64,000 nucleotides of DNA, taken from CALFCX01 sp041650595. Lineage in GTDB: Bacteria; Margulisbacteria; WOR-1; JAKLHX01. Under the pieces are notes generated by a model. The model saw only the letters and a list, made by a program, of their open reading frames with translations, made no database searches and was not told where the DNA came from. This document shows, in pieces, positions 22,141 through 30,955 of the stretch (its first letter is position 1; the number at the start of each line of letters is the position of its first letter). A program made the position numbers and the translations under genes. Where the stretch lies: NCBI GenBank assembly GCA_041650595.1, contig JBAZKW010000001.1, positions 62,001 through 126,000 of the forward strand, in the 5' to 3' direction.

Positions 22141-23004
22141 ATGAAGATAAACTGCAACAACCTCCTTTTCCTCCTCTTTGTTATCGTTTTTATCTCTTCC
22201 GGTTGCGGACAAAAAAGCAAGATACTTCAGATCAAAGGTTCCGACACTATGGTCAATATGGCTCAGTCCATGGTGGAAGAATTTATGAAAGAGAACCCCG
22301 AAGCCTCAGTGGCAATAACCGGCGGCGGGTCCGGTACGGGCGTGGCTGCTCTTATAAGCGGTACCGCCGATATAGCCCAATGTTCCAGAAATATGACACA
22401 GCATGAAATAGAGATGGCAAATGAACGCAATGTGTTTCCCCATGAGATCCCTGTAGCGATCGACGGCATCGCGGTCGTGGTTTCTCCTAAAAATCAGATA
22501 AGCAAGCTCACTATGGGCCAACTTTCAGATGTTTTTTCGGGGAAAACAACCAACTGGAAAGCGCTTGGAGGCCCGGACAGCCGAATCGTTGCTCTTTCGA
22601 GGGACAGAAATTCCGGAACACACGCATTTTTCCTGGAACAGGTAGTAAAAAAAAGCAATAAAAAATCCAAAGACGAGTTTGCCAAGAATGTTCTTATGAT
22701 GCCCTCAACCCAGGCGATAGTGGAAGAGGTCTCAGCTAATCCGGAGGCTATAGGATATATAGGTCTGGGTTATGTAAATGCCAGGACAAAGCTTGTAGCG
22801 GTCGCTAAAGATACCGGGCATTCTTACATACTCCCCACTATAAAAACCGCCGCGTCCGGACTGTATCCCATTTCAAGGCCCCTGCTTTTTTATACTAATG
22901 GAACCCCTACTAAAGAGGTTAAAAGTTTTATAGATTTTGCTCTCGGGAAAGTCGGACAGAAGATAGTGGTCGACACTGGATTTGTTCCTTTGCATAAAAA
23001 ATGA
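22141..23004 (+). CDS. pstS: Phosphate-binding lipoprotein PstS (operon 1)
   Basis: This 287-residue periplasmic binding protein delivers phosphate to the Pst ABC transporter. An N-terminal hydrophobic segment ends in the lipobox ISSGC, so it should be membrane-anchored. Ligand motifs: IKGSDTMVNM, GGGSGTGVAALI, RNMTQHEIE, and SRDRNSGTHAFFLEQVV with the Arg/Ser/Gly phosphate contacts. It belongs to the shorter PstS subtype (TIGR02136-like), unlike the copy at 31026. The stop overlaps pstC by 4 bp. Confidence 0.93.
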   Translation: MKINCNNLLFLLFVIVFISSGCGQKSKILQIKGSDTMVNMAQSMVEEFMKENPEASVAITGGGSGTGVAALISGTADIAQCSRNMTQHEIEMANERNVFPHEIPVAIDGIAVVVSPKNQISKLTMGQLSDVFSGKTTNWKALGGPDSRIVALSRDRNSGTHAFFLEQVVKKSNKKSKDEFAKNVLMMPSTQAIVEEVSANPEAIGYIGLGYVNARTKLVAVAKDTGHSYILPTIKTAASGLYPISRPLLFYTNGTPTKEVKSFIDFALGKVGQKIVVDTGFVPLHKK

Positions 23005-23870
23005 TAAAAAAATTCTTCGAAAGCCTCATAGAAAAGGCTATTTTTATAAGCGGCATAACCGCGATAGCCATAGTCGTTTTGATATTCATCTTTCTGCTGA
23101 AAGAAAGCGTATATTTCTTTCTGAACAACAACCTGTTTGAGATATTGTTCGGCATGGATTGGTATCCGATATCAGAACCGCCAAAGTTCGGTTTTTTGCC
23201 TTTGATAATGGGATCCGTTCTTGTGACATTGGGTGCAATTGTCATTGCAGTACCGGTCGGTCTTGCTGCTGCCATATATATTTCCGAAGTTGCTCCAAGC
23301 TGGTTCAAAGAAATATTGAAGACAGGAATTGAGCTTCTTGCCGCGATACCGAGCATTGTTCTCGGGTTCATAGGTATCGTGGTGCTTGCTCCTTTCATAA
23401 GAAATCTGTTTAACCTGCCCAGCGGGCTCACGGCTTTAGCCGGATCAATAATGCTTGCTTTTATGGCGATGCCGACCATAGTTTCCATAATCGAAGATGC
23501 AATAAATTCAGTTCCTAAAAGTTACAGGGAAGGTTCTCTTGCTCTTGGGGCTACACATCTTCAGACTATAAGGCGGGTGATTCTTCCTGCCGCGTCATCC
23601 GGCATTCTCGCGGCCGTCATGTTGGGAATAGGAAGGGTCATCGGAGAGACAATGGCAGTTCTTATGGTCACAGGCAATGCTGCGATCATACCGTCAAGCA
23701 TACTTCAGCCCGTGCGCACCCTGACAGCCACCATAGCCGCCGAAATGGGCGAAGTAATTCAGGGAAGCATGCATTATTATGCACTGTTTGGAATAGGATT
23801 TGTGTTGTTCGTAATAACTTTCTTTATTAATTTGGCGGCCGACATTTTTCTTCATAGAAAGAAAAACTGA
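23001..23870 (+). CDS. pstC: Phosphate ABC transporter permease PstC (operon 1)
   Basis: PstC is one of two membrane subunits of the phosphate importer. The 289-residue protein has six hydrophobic segments, an N-terminal cytoplasmic helix (MIKKFFESLIEKA) and the coupling-helix (EAA) region NSVPKSYREGSLALGATHLQTIRRVILPAASSG. GRVIGETMAVLMVTGNA is the conserved C-terminal PstC motif. It overlaps pstS and pstA by 4 and 1 bp, so the genes are cotranscribed. Confidence 0.95.
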   Translation: MIKKFFESLIEKAIFISGITAIAIVVLIFIFLLKESVYFFLNNNLFEILFGMDWYPISEPPKFGFLPLIMGSVLVTLGAIVIAVPVGLAAAIYISEVAPSWFKEILKTGIELLAAIPSIVLGFIGIVVLAPFIRNLFNLPSGLTALAGSIMLAFMAMPTIVSIIEDAINSVPKSYREGSLALGATHLQTIRRVILPAASSGILAAVMLGIGRVIGETMAVLMVTGNAAIIPSSILQPVRTLTATIAAEMGEVIQGSMHYYALFGIGFVLFVITFFINLAADIFLHRKKN

Positions 23871-24718
23871 TGGGAAACGCAAAACTAATGCAAAAAATAG
23901 TGTTTTTCCTTTTGGGGATTGCCACAATCCTTGTAATCATTCCCGTTTTGCTGATATTCATACTGATATTGGCCAACGGACTTCAGGCGATCTCTCTTGA
24001 ATTTATTTTTAGCGCTCCCAAAGCAGGGATGACCCAGGGGGGGATATTTCCTGCAATCGTCGGCACATTATATCTTGTGCTCGGCACTGCGGTCTTTTCG
24101 CTACCGTTAGGAATCCTTGCAGCTATATATCTTACCGAATATGCTTCAGATAATTGGCTGACGAGACTGATAGACATAGCTATAATCAACCTGGCAGGGG
24201 TCCCTTCCATAGTTTTCGGTCTTTTCGGTGTCGCCCTTTTTGTGACACTGCTTAATTTTGGCACATCAATACTAGCCGGATCGCTTACGCTATCCATAAT
24301 GACACTTCCCGTGATAATAACCGCCAGCAAAGAAGCCCTGAACTCAGTTCCGAAATCATTCAGGGAGGTCAGCTATTCTCTGGGCGCGTCGCGCTGGCAG
24401 ACAGTGAGGAATGTTGTGTTGCCAAACGCTATCCCCGGCATAATGACCGGGACGATCCTAGGGCTTTCAAGGGCTGCGGGAGAGACGGCGCCGATTCTTT
24501 TTACGGTTGCCGCATTTTATCTTCCCAGGCTCCCGAGAACGGTCTATGACCAGGCAATGGCTCTTCCTTATCACATATATGTCCTATCTACCCAGGTTCC
24601 GAACGTTCCGGTAAAGATACAATACGGTACGGTGTTGGTCCTTATAGTCATTGTCTTTTTTATGAATATTTCAGCTGCATATATAAGGGCCAAGTTCAGG
24701 AAGAAAAAGCAATGGTGA
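23870..24718 (+). CDS. pstA: Phosphate ABC transporter permease PstA (operon 1)
   Basis: PstA pairs with PstC to form the channel. The 282-residue protein shows the typical N-terminal TM helix, GMTQGGIFPAIVGTLYLVLG, the EAA loop NSVPKSFREVSYSLGASRWQTVRNVVLPNAIPG and GLSRAAGETAPILFTVAAF, the PstA signature. Its 3' end overlaps the first pstB-like gene by 7 bp. Confidence 0.95.
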   Translation: MGNAKLMQKIVFFLLGIATILVIIPVLLIFILILANGLQAISLEFIFSAPKAGMTQGGIFPAIVGTLYLVLGTAVFSLPLGILAAIYLTEYASDNWLTRLIDIAIINLAGVPSIVFGLFGVALFVTLLNFGTSILAGSLTLSIMTLPVIITASKEALNSVPKSFREVSYSLGASRWQTVRNVVLPNAIPGIMTGTILGLSRAAGETAPILFTVAAFYLPRLPRTVYDQAMALPYHIYVLSTQVPNVPVKIQYGTVLVLIVIVFFMNISAAYIRAKFRKKKQW

Positions 24719-25464
24719 ATAAAATAACCATAGAGAGCTTGAAAGTGGTCTATGAAGGGGTGCAGGCGCTCAATAGAGTAAATTTGGACATAGGCCAAAA
24801 CGAGATACTGGGCATCATCGGCCCTTCTCGCAGCGGAAAAACAACACTTCTTAAAGTGCTGAACCGGATGATTGATTTTGTTCCGCGTTCCCGAGTGGAA
24901 GGCAAGATACTTTTTGACTATCTAAATATCTATACCGATATAAGATTATTGGCTCTGCGCAGAAAAATAGGCATGGTATATGCGCTGCCCCTTCCTCTTC
25001 CAATGACAATATTTGATAATGTCGCTTACGGGCCGAGACTTCACGGAACAAAAAGCAAGAGCATTCTTTCGGATATAGTCGAAAGATGTCTTAGAGCTTC
25101 ATATTTGTGGGACGAGGTAAAAGACCGGCTTGATACACAGGCTTTTTGTCTTTCCGGAGGCCAGCAGCAGAGGCTTTGCATTTCGAGGACGCTTGCGGTG
25201 GAGCCGGAAGTGATCCTTTATGATGAGCCTTGTTCGGGGCTGGACCCGATATCCACGGCAAAAGTTGAGGATGCGATGCGCGAACTTAAACAAAAATACA
25301 CCCAAGTACTGGTCACGAACAACACCAAGCAGGCCGCGCGGGTAAGCGACCGCACCGCTTTTTTCCTAATGGGAGAGCTTGTAGAAGTTGACGATACGAA
25401 AAAGATATTTACCGCTCCTTCGGATGAGCGTACAAACGACTATATAACGGGGAAATTCGGATAA
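24712..25464 (+). CDS. PstB-like ATPase 1, with altered Q-loop and H-loop
   Basis: This 250-residue PstB paralogue keeps the fold, a Walker A of GPSRSGKTT (37-45), a Walker B of VILYDEP (E172 retained) and an intact signature LSGGQQQR (147-154). Two catalytic switches are lost. The Q-loop Gln is Ala (GMVYALPLP, A91; normal GMVFQKPNP) and the H-loop His is Asn (VTNNTKQ, N203; normal VTHNMQQ). The protein should still bind ATP and offer a working signature motif to a partner, but should be a poor hydrolase at its own Walker site. It is followed after 5 bp by a second paralogue with the opposite pattern. Not labelled pstB without qualification, because its catalytic residues differ from canonical PstB. 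Confidence 0.9.
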   Translation: MVNKITIESLKVVYEGVQALNRVNLDIGQNEILGIIGPSRSGKTTLLKVLNRMIDFVPRSRVEGKILFDYLNIYTDIRLLALRRKIGMVYALPLPLPMTIFDNVAYGPRLHGTKSKSILSDIVERCLRASYLWDEVKDRLDTQAFCLSGGQQQRLCISRTLAVEPEVILYDEPCSGLDPISTAKVEDAMRELKQKYTQVLVTNNTKQAARVSDRTAFFLMGELVEVDDTKKIFTAPSDERTNDYITGKFG

Positions 25465-25469
25465 AAATC

Positions 25470-26225
25470 ATGAATAATGCAATCGAAGTGAAGGATCTCG
25501 ATTTTTACTACGGAAAGTTCAAAGCTTTGTCGAAAGTAAATATCGATATACGCAGAAACGAAATAACTGCACTTATCGGCCCGTCCGGCTGCGGGAAATC
25601 CACTTTTTTAAGATGTTTAAACAGGATGAACGATTTAATACCAGGGATAAAAACCGAGGGAAGCATAAAAGTCGACGGAGCAGAAGTAAATAACATGATA
25701 ACAGACCTTGTCGACCTCAGAAAAAAAGTCGGAATGGTGTTCCAGCGGCCGAACCCTTTTCCTCTTTCGATATTTGAGAATGTAGTGTTCGGCCCCAAGA
25801 TACACAGAATGGCAAAAGGCGACGAACTGAAGGAAATAGTCAAAAGCTCCCTCCAGAAAGTTCTGTTGTGGGACGAATTTAAAGAAAAACTGAACAAAAA
25901 CGCCTTATCTCTTACTCTGGAACAGCAGCAGCGGCTTTGTATAGCACGGCTTGTGGCAGTGAGACCCGATATCCTTTTGATGGACGAGCCTTGTTCCGCT
26001 CTTGATCCGGTCGCGATACAAAGGATCGAAGACCTTATGCGTTTTCTGAAAGACGATTATACGATAATAATAGTTACGCATAATATGCAACAGGCCGCGC
26101 GCGTCTCTGACAGGACGGGTTTCTTTTTGCTCGGGGAATTGATAGAATTCTCTGAAACGGACAAGATATTCACGGCTCCCGCGGATAAAAGGACGGAAGA
26201 TTATATAACCGGAAGATACGGTTAA
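25470..26225 (+). CDS. PstB-like ATPase 2, with degenerate signature motif
   Basis: This 251-residue PstB paralogue has a canonical Walker A (GPSGCGKST, 37-45), Q-loop (GMVFQRPNPFP, Q92), Walker B (ILLMDEPCSALDP) and H-loop (IVTHNMQQ, H204). Its ABC signature, however, reads LTLEQQQR at ~148-155 instead of LSGGQQQR, removing both glycines that clamp ATP across the dimer interface. It is therefore catalytic in its own Walker site only if a partner donates an intact LSGGQ, which PstB-like 1 has. Gene order and 5-bp spacing support co-production. Membership of the PstB family is clear from the RTEDYITGRYG end shared with the canonical copy at 33858. Confidence 0.92.
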   Translation: MNNAIEVKDLDFYYGKFKALSKVNIDIRRNEITALIGPSGCGKSTFLRCLNRMNDLIPGIKTEGSIKVDGAEVNNMITDLVDLRKKVGMVFQRPNPFPLSIFENVVFGPKIHRMAKGDELKEIVKSSLQKVLLWDEFKEKLNKNALSLTLEQQQRLCIARLVAVRPDILLMDEPCSALDPVAIQRIEDLMRFLKDDYTIIIVTHNMQQAARVSDRTGFFLLGELIEFSETDKIFTAPADKRTEDYITGRYG

Positions 26226-26242
26226 GAAAGAAAGGAATAAAA

Positions 26243-26911
26243 ATGATAGAAAGAAGTTTTGAGGCGGAGCTATTTGAGCTTAACGATCTGATCATGAAGA
26301 TGGGGAATATGGTGCAGTCCTCGATACACAAAAGTATTGAAGCCCTTAAGAACCGTGACGAAGGACTTTCAACAGAAGTGATCTCTTCCGACAGAGATGT
26401 AGATGATCTTGAGCTTCTGATCGACGACAAATGCATTACCCTCATTGCGAGGATCCAGCCGATGGCAGCGGACCTCAGGTTTATTACAACTGCTATGAAG
26501 GTAACAACAGATCTTGAGAGAATAGGGGACCTGGCGGTAGATATAGCCCAGAAAAATCTGGAACTTGTAACAATGCCGCTATTAAAGCCGCTCATAGATA
26601 CGCCCAAACTGGCCGATATAGCAAAAAAGATGATAGAAGAAAGCATTGATACTTTTGTTAAAAGAGATGCAACTCGCTCCATAAAGATTCACTCTATGGA
26701 AAAAGAGGCCGATAGACTGAGAGATCTAATAACTGACGAATTGACCGGCATAATGATGAAAGATTCGACTACCGTCCCGAGAGCGCTGCCGCTGCTTCTG
26801 ATAGCAAGATATCTTGAACGTATCTGCGACCATGCGATGAACATAGCCGAAGATGTGGTCTATATGGTCGAGGCCAAAGTGGTAAAACACTTGCCGATAG
26901 GGAAAAAATGA
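26243..26911 (+). CDS. phoU: Phosphate transport regulator PhoU (operon 1)
   Basis: PhoU is a helical protein that links PstB activity to the PhoR kinase and restrains phosphate uptake. This 222-residue protein consists of two PhoU three-helix bundles. It shows the metal-cluster E/D-rich motifs DVDDLELLIDDKC and TTDLERIGDLAVDIAQ in the first repeat, and KEADRLRDLITDEL and YLERICDHAMNIAEDVVYMVEAK in the second. A close paralogue lies at 34643. It overlaps the phoB start by 4 bp, placing sensor and regulator in the same operon. Confidence 0.95.
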   Translation: MIERSFEAELFELNDLIMKMGNMVQSSIHKSIEALKNRDEGLSTEVISSDRDVDDLELLIDDKCITLIARIQPMAADLRFITTAMKVTTDLERIGDLAVDIAQKNLELVTMPLLKPLIDTPKLADIAKKMIEESIDTFVKRDATRSIKIHSMEKEADRLRDLITDELTGIMMKDSTTVPRALPLLLIARYLERICDHAMNIAEDVVYMVEAKVVKHLPIGKK

Positions 26912-27591
26912 GAACAGTCCTGATCATAGATGATGAAAAAGATATTGTTGAGAATATAGAATACAATCTTACCAAAGAAGGATATAAAATCTCAAGGTCA
27001 TACGACGGGATCAACGGACTCGAGGCCGTGCAAAAAAAGATGCCCGATATCGTGATACTTGACCTTATGCTTCCCGGCATGACGGGAATAGAGGTCTGCA
27101 AAGCTATGAGGTCCGATCCCAAAACGGCCTCGATCCCCATAATAATGCTTACTGCCAGAGGAGAAGAAACCGATAAAATAGTCGGCCTTGAGGTCGGCGC
27201 GGACGATTACATGACAAAACCTTTCAGCATAAGGGAGCTTGCCGCAAGGATAAAGGCCATACTGAAAAGATACGGAAAAAAGGCTGAACCTGTTGTTTCC
27301 TCTTTGATATTTTCCGGGCTTGACATAGATCCCGATTCCCACACGGTAAAAGTTTCCGGCAAAGAGATAGCGCTTACCGCGAAAGAATTCCTTTTGCTGG
27401 AGCACCTGGCAAGGAATCCGGAAAGAGTGTTCAGCCGGGACAGACTGCTCGATCTTGTCTGGGGCATAGATGTTGCCATCGAAACTCGGACCGTGGACGT
27501 TCATGTGCGGCGGTTGCGTGAAAAACTGGGAAAATCCGCGAAGTATTTAAAGACGATACACGGTGTCGGATACAAATTTTCGGTCAAATAG
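26908..27591 (+). CDS. phoB: OmpR-family response regulator PhoB/PhoP
   Basis: This 227-residue regulator has a receiver domain with acidic IIDDEKD, acceptor D52 (IVILDLMLPGMTG), T/S in LTARGEE and K in MTKPFSIREL. A C-terminal winged helix follows: EIALTAKEFLLLEHLARNPERVFSRDRLLDLVWG and ETRTVDVHVRRLREKLG...IHGVGYKF. Placement between phoU and the kinase gene identifies it as the phosphate regulator. The phased TTAACA repeats upstream of the porin and second pstS are the likely binding sites. Confidence 0.92.
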   Translation: MRTVLIIDDEKDIVENIEYNLTKEGYKISRSYDGINGLEAVQKKMPDIVILDLMLPGMTGIEVCKAMRSDPKTASIPIIMLTARGEETDKIVGLEVGADDYMTKPFSIRELAARIKAILKRYGKKAEPVVSSLIFSGLDIDPDSHTVKVSGKEIALTAKEFLLLEHLARNPERVFSRDRLLDLVWGIDVAIETRTVDVHVRRLREKLGKSAKYLKTIHGVGYKFSVK

Positions 27592-27611
27592 CGCGGAATA
27601 AAGGTCTCCAG

Positions 27612-29393
27612 ATGTTCAAAAGCTTAAGGTCGGTTCTTTTTCTTTCTTTTATGGGGCTGGTAGTAGTTTCCCTTGTTGTATTTCTTGCGGTTTCCATGCC
27701 CTCGATCAGGTCCACGATTATTTCTCAAGTCGGCAAAGACAGCCTGGAAAGGGCGCGGGCCGCTGTCCCGGTATTTTCTGCTGATTTAGCTTTGGGGGCC
27801 AACAGGGACGTTATACAGGATAAAACGGAGGAAGCGGGCAAGACCTCGGGCAATCGCATCACGATAATAGCCAAAGACGGGACCGTATTGGCTGATTCTC
27901 AGGTTGACACAAAAGATATTAGAACACTTGATAATCACTTGGACAGGCCGGAGATATTGGCGGCGCAGAAAAATGATCACGGCATTTCTGTAAGGTATAG
28001 CGCTACCGCCAAAAAAGACATGATCTATGCTGCCGTCCCTATTAGGGATAAGTCCGGAAAAACAGCGGGTTTTATAAGGTTTTCCGCGCCGCTGCTATAT
28101 GCGGGAGAGATATATTCAAGCCTGTATTCCGCTACGGGACTTGCTTTTCTGGCGGCGCTAATAGCGGCCGTTGTTCTGAGCCTTATCCTGGCAACTTGGT
28201 TCTTCAAGCCTCTTAACAAACTTTCAAGACTATCCAGTGATATAGTCCATGGGATCCTGCCGCGGCATAACCTTCATAGGTCGGCTTTTGAATTTGGAGA
28301 AATAGAACGTTCCGTGGAGCAAATATCCGACCGGCTTGCGGACTATTTTGAAAAACTTTCAGGCGAAAAAGGGAAACTTGCCGGCGTGCTTGCCAACATG
28401 AGCGAGGGGGTCCTGGCCGTGGATACGCGCGGCAAGATAATGTTTGCCAACCGGAAGATACGCGAAATATTCAATATTTTTCGGGAAGATCCCGCGGGCC
28501 AAACGCCGCGGACGGCTTTGCGCAACAATGAGATCGCGGATATAACGGAAAAGGTCTTAAGCAAACCTTCGGAAAGCGTGGACGCGGAATTGGAGATCTT
28601 TTCTTTCGAACCCTCATTTTTCAGCGTTCACGCGGGGGCGTTGTACAGCGAGAAGGGAGAGTTGCTTGGAGTTGTATGCGTACTGCACGACCTTACCAAG
28701 ATAAGAAAGCTCGAAAAATACCGTTCAGAATTCATTGCCAACGTGTCCCATGAACTGAAGACCCCGCTTACCGTGATAAGGAATTATGTTGAAACACTGC
28801 TTAATGGGGCGATCGAGGATAGAGCCAATAACAGGAATTTCCTTTTGAAGATTGAGAAGCATTCCGATAATCTTGCAGCTTTGATAGACGAGATACTTGA
28901 GCTTTCGAAACTCGAGTCCGGCCTGGCAAAAAAAGAGTTCAATCCCGTAAATATCCGGCACATTCTGGCAAAATGTGTCGAAACACTTTCCGGAAAGACA
29001 GCGAAAAAAAACATAAAGGTGGAAACCAAATGTGAAGATTGCCAAATATACGGGATGGAAGATTATATTTACAGAGCCATTCTTAACTTGTTGGACAATG
29101 CAGTTAACTATACTGAGGCCGGCGGGGAGATCAAAGTAGTTTGCGGTAAAAACTCTTCCGGTGCGTTGATACAGATATCTGATACCGGCATAGGCATTCC
29201 AAAGGAAAGTTTGTCCAGGATATTTGAAAGGTTTTACAGGGTGGACAAGGGAAGGTCCAGGGACTTGGGAGGGACCGGGCTTGGGCTATCAATAGTAAAG
29301 CATATAATGGAGCTTCACGGAGGCAATGTTTCGGTCGAGAGCGAACTTGGAAAAGGTTCGGTTTTTACCCTTTATTTTCCGCAAAAGAATTAA
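27612..29393 (+). CDS. phoR: Phosphate sensor histidine kinase PhoR
   Basis: The 593-residue membrane kinase has TM1 (~8-30), an extracytoplasmic domain of ~140 residues, and TM2 (~170-195). A HAMP linker (FKPLNKLSRLSSDIVHG) and a PAS-like domain (GVLANMSEGVLAVDTRGKIMFAN) follow. Its HisKA H-box is FIANVSHELKTPLTVIRNYVETL, and the HATPase has N (LNLLDNAVNYT), G1 (ISDTGIGIPKESLSRIFERFYRVD) and G2 (GGTGLGLSIVKHI) boxes. The architecture fits Firmicutes-type PhoR, with a larger sensor loop than E. coli PhoR. The stop codon overlaps the first TTAACA box of the downstream array. Confidence 0.93.
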   Translation: MFKSLRSVLFLSFMGLVVVSLVVFLAVSMPSIRSTIISQVGKDSLERARAAVPVFSADLALGANRDVIQDKTEEAGKTSGNRITIIAKDGTVLADSQVDTKDIRTLDNHLDRPEILAAQKNDHGISVRYSATAKKDMIYAAVPIRDKSGKTAGFIRFSAPLLYAGEIYSSLYSATGLAFLAALIAAVVLSLILATWFFKPLNKLSRLSSDIVHGILPRHNLHRSAFEFGEIERSVEQISDRLADYFEKLSGEKGKLAGVLANMSEGVLAVDTRGKIMFANRKIREIFNIFREDPAGQTPRTALRNNEIADITEKVLSKPSESVDAELEIFSFEPSFFSVHAGALYSEKGELLGVVCVLHDLTKIRKLEKYRSEFIANVSHELKTPLTVIRNYVETLLNGAIEDRANNRNFLLKIEKHSDNLAALIDEILELSKLESGLAKKEFNPVNIRHILAKCVETLSGKTAKKNIKVETKCEDCQIYGMEDYIYRAILNLLDNAVNYTEAGGEIKVVCGKNSSGALIQISDTGIGIPKESLSRIFERFYRVDKGRSRDLGGTGLGLSIVKHIMELHGGNVSVESELGKGSVFTLYFPQKN

Positions 29394-29443
29394 CACTTCC
29401 TTAACACCGGCTTCATTGTCTATTAACCTCTTTTTACGATAAT
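29390..29443 (+). promoter_or_regulatory. Phased Pho-box array and -10 upstream of the porin gene
   Basis: TTAACA at 29390 and 29401 and TTAACC at 29423 lie on an 11-bp grid; weak matches sit at 29412 (TTCATT) and 29434 (TTACGA). A GATAAT -10 box (29438-29443) starts 9 nt after the last good box, the same geometry as at the second pstS promoter. TTAACA direct repeats with 5-bp gaps are the known PhoP-type (Bacillus) operator form. Confidence 0.7.
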
Positions 29444-29449
29444 CCTTAT

Positions 29450-29623
29450 GAAAGCCGCAGAGCTTTTCGGATTAAAAACAGTGAAAGGAGGGAATTATTC
29501 GTTTCGCGGACAAGTCCGGACGATCTTTGGAGAGGGAAGTAGGACACTCTCCTAGTTTTTCGGACGAGTATATCCGCTTCCCGTTTCATCGAAAGGACTG
29601 AGCCTTAAAAAAGGAGGAAAAAG
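29450..29623 (+). other. Long structured 5' leader of the porin gene
   Basis: With the start site predicted near 29450, the porin mRNA has a ~174-nt leader. It contains several stems: AAAGC..GCTTT, CGGAC-AA-GTCCG, GGAGAG..CTCTCC enclosing GGAAGTAGGACA, and CGGA..TCCG. It ends with AAAGGAGG before the ATG. No known riboswitch class is confidently matched. Stability control or small-RNA targeting, common for porin leaders, is possible. Confidence 0.4.
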
Positions 29624-30955
29624 ATGTCGAACAAATTCAAGATCGCGATGATGATGTGCCTGATACTTGTTTCTTCATCCGCCGGTGTGTTTGCCAGAAG
29701 TCTTGATGAAGAAAAGCAGTCTGTTAGAGGCTATTTGAAGACCATAGACGCAAAAATAACAAAGTACAAAGCTCAGGGCAATTTAATGAAGGTCAGACAG
29801 CTTCAGACAGAAAAAAGGTCAGTTTTGGATCGTTGGGAAGCCATGCAGCAAAATGTGTCCTCAGACAACAGTGAAACAGCCGATATGTCAGCGGACATGA
29901 TAAACGGGTCTTCGGTAGAAGACGTAAGGGAAGACATGAACAAGGCGATCGCCGAACTTAAAGGACAGCTTGATTCCGTAAAAAATGATAACGGTGACGC
30001 TAAGATAGGCGGCGTGATAAGGTTTGATTGGACAAAAGGTTTGAACAACAATACGTCAGTTCCGTATAACAAGTTTGATATAAGCCGCGCCTACCTTGAT
30101 TTTAAAAAGAAGCTCGGAGCCGGTGCTTCCGTAAGGGTGACCTTGGATGTCGCCAGGATATCCGGTGCTTCCGCACAAAACCTTTTTGATTATTTAAAGT
30201 ACGCTTATGTAGACCTTCCGGTAGATATCCCGTCCTCGATGCAGGCAATACCTTTTTCTTTGACTGCTAAAGTGGGTCTTCAACAGACCTGCTGGATAGA
30301 CTGGTCCGGAAAGATATGGAGGTTTGAAAATATATTGAAGGCGTACAGCGATATTAACAAGAACTCCATTGGTTCTTCCTCCGATTTCGGGCTTGGTGCC
30401 ACAGGGAAATTCTCCCTTCCCGCGATGCCTGAGATAGAATATCACGCGACTGCACTTAACGGCCAAGGGTATGCGAAAGCCGAAGCCGACAGTGCCAAGG
30501 ATGTTGCTATCAGGCTTAACAGCGATATCGCGCAAACGGACGCGGGAACAGTTGTGCTCGGAGGATATGTAGGAGTGAAAAACGGCCTTTTTAGCAACTC
30601 AACTACTCATCAAAGCACGCAATCAGGGCTGTTGCTGGGGCTTAAGAATGCCGATTATGGAAATGTCTATTTTGAGTACCAGAACGACCAAAAGAGCAAC
30701 AAACCGGTCAACGGGTACAGCATAGGCGGGTTCATATATCCGACCAAAGCAATTGTCCCCGGCGGATTTTTGGCAAGATATGACATGTATGATACCGATA
30801 CCAACGCGTCCAACAACGAAACTAAGACCACGGTATTCGGTGCTTTCTACGACTGGGGGAAAGATGTGACGGTTTCCGTGGACATAACGTCCATACAGAC
30901 CGGTTCCGGTACGGAGAACAAAACACTGGCTCTTAGATCGCAGACAGTGTTTTAA
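29624..30955 (+). CDS. Outer-membrane porin, probably phosphate-starvation induced (OprO/OprP-like)
   Basis: The 443-residue protein has a Sec signal peptide (FKIAMMMCLILVSSSAGVFA), then a charged helical/coiled-coil region (~25-120: EEKQSVRGYLKTIDAKITKY). A beta-barrel region of alternating hydrophobic strands follows, from AKIGGVIRFDWTKG and VPYNKFDISRAYLDFKKKLG to a C-terminal Phe (LALRSQTVF), the usual BAM signal. The FDISRAYLDF motif is typical of OprO/OprP-type phosphate- or polyphosphate-selective porins. The Pho boxes upstream and pstSCAB downstream support a phosphate role. This is the clearest evidence that the organism has an outer membrane. Selectivity itself is inferred. Confidence 0.8.
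   Translation: MSNKFKIAMMMCLILVSSSAGVFARSLDEEKQSVRGYLKTIDAKITKYKAQGNLMKVRQLQTEKRSVLDRWEAMQQNVSSDNSETADMSADMINGSSVEDVREDMNKAIAELKGQLDSVKNDNGDAKIGGVIRFDWTKGLNNNTSVPYNKFDISRAYLDFKKKLGAGASVRVTLDVARISGASAQNLFDYLKYAYVDLPVDIPSSMQAIPFSLTAKVGLQQTCWIDWSGKIWRFENILKAYSDINKNSIGSSSDFGLGATGKFSLPAMPEIEYHATALNGQGYAKAEADSAKDVAIRLNSDIAQTDAGTVVLGGYVGVKNGLFSNSTTHQSTQSGLLLGLKNADYGNVYFEYQNDQKSNKPVNGYSIGGFIYPTKAIVPGGFLARYDMYDTDTNASNNETKTTVFGAFYDWGKDVTVSVDITSIQTGSGTENKTLALRSQTVF

Noticed and set aside
29450..29623. Manganese (yybP-ykoY) riboswitch in the porin leader, suggested by GGGAAGTAGG and AAGGACTGAG
   Set aside because: The conserved loops and helix order of the class could not be reconstructed, and a porin under Pho boxes is not an expected target.
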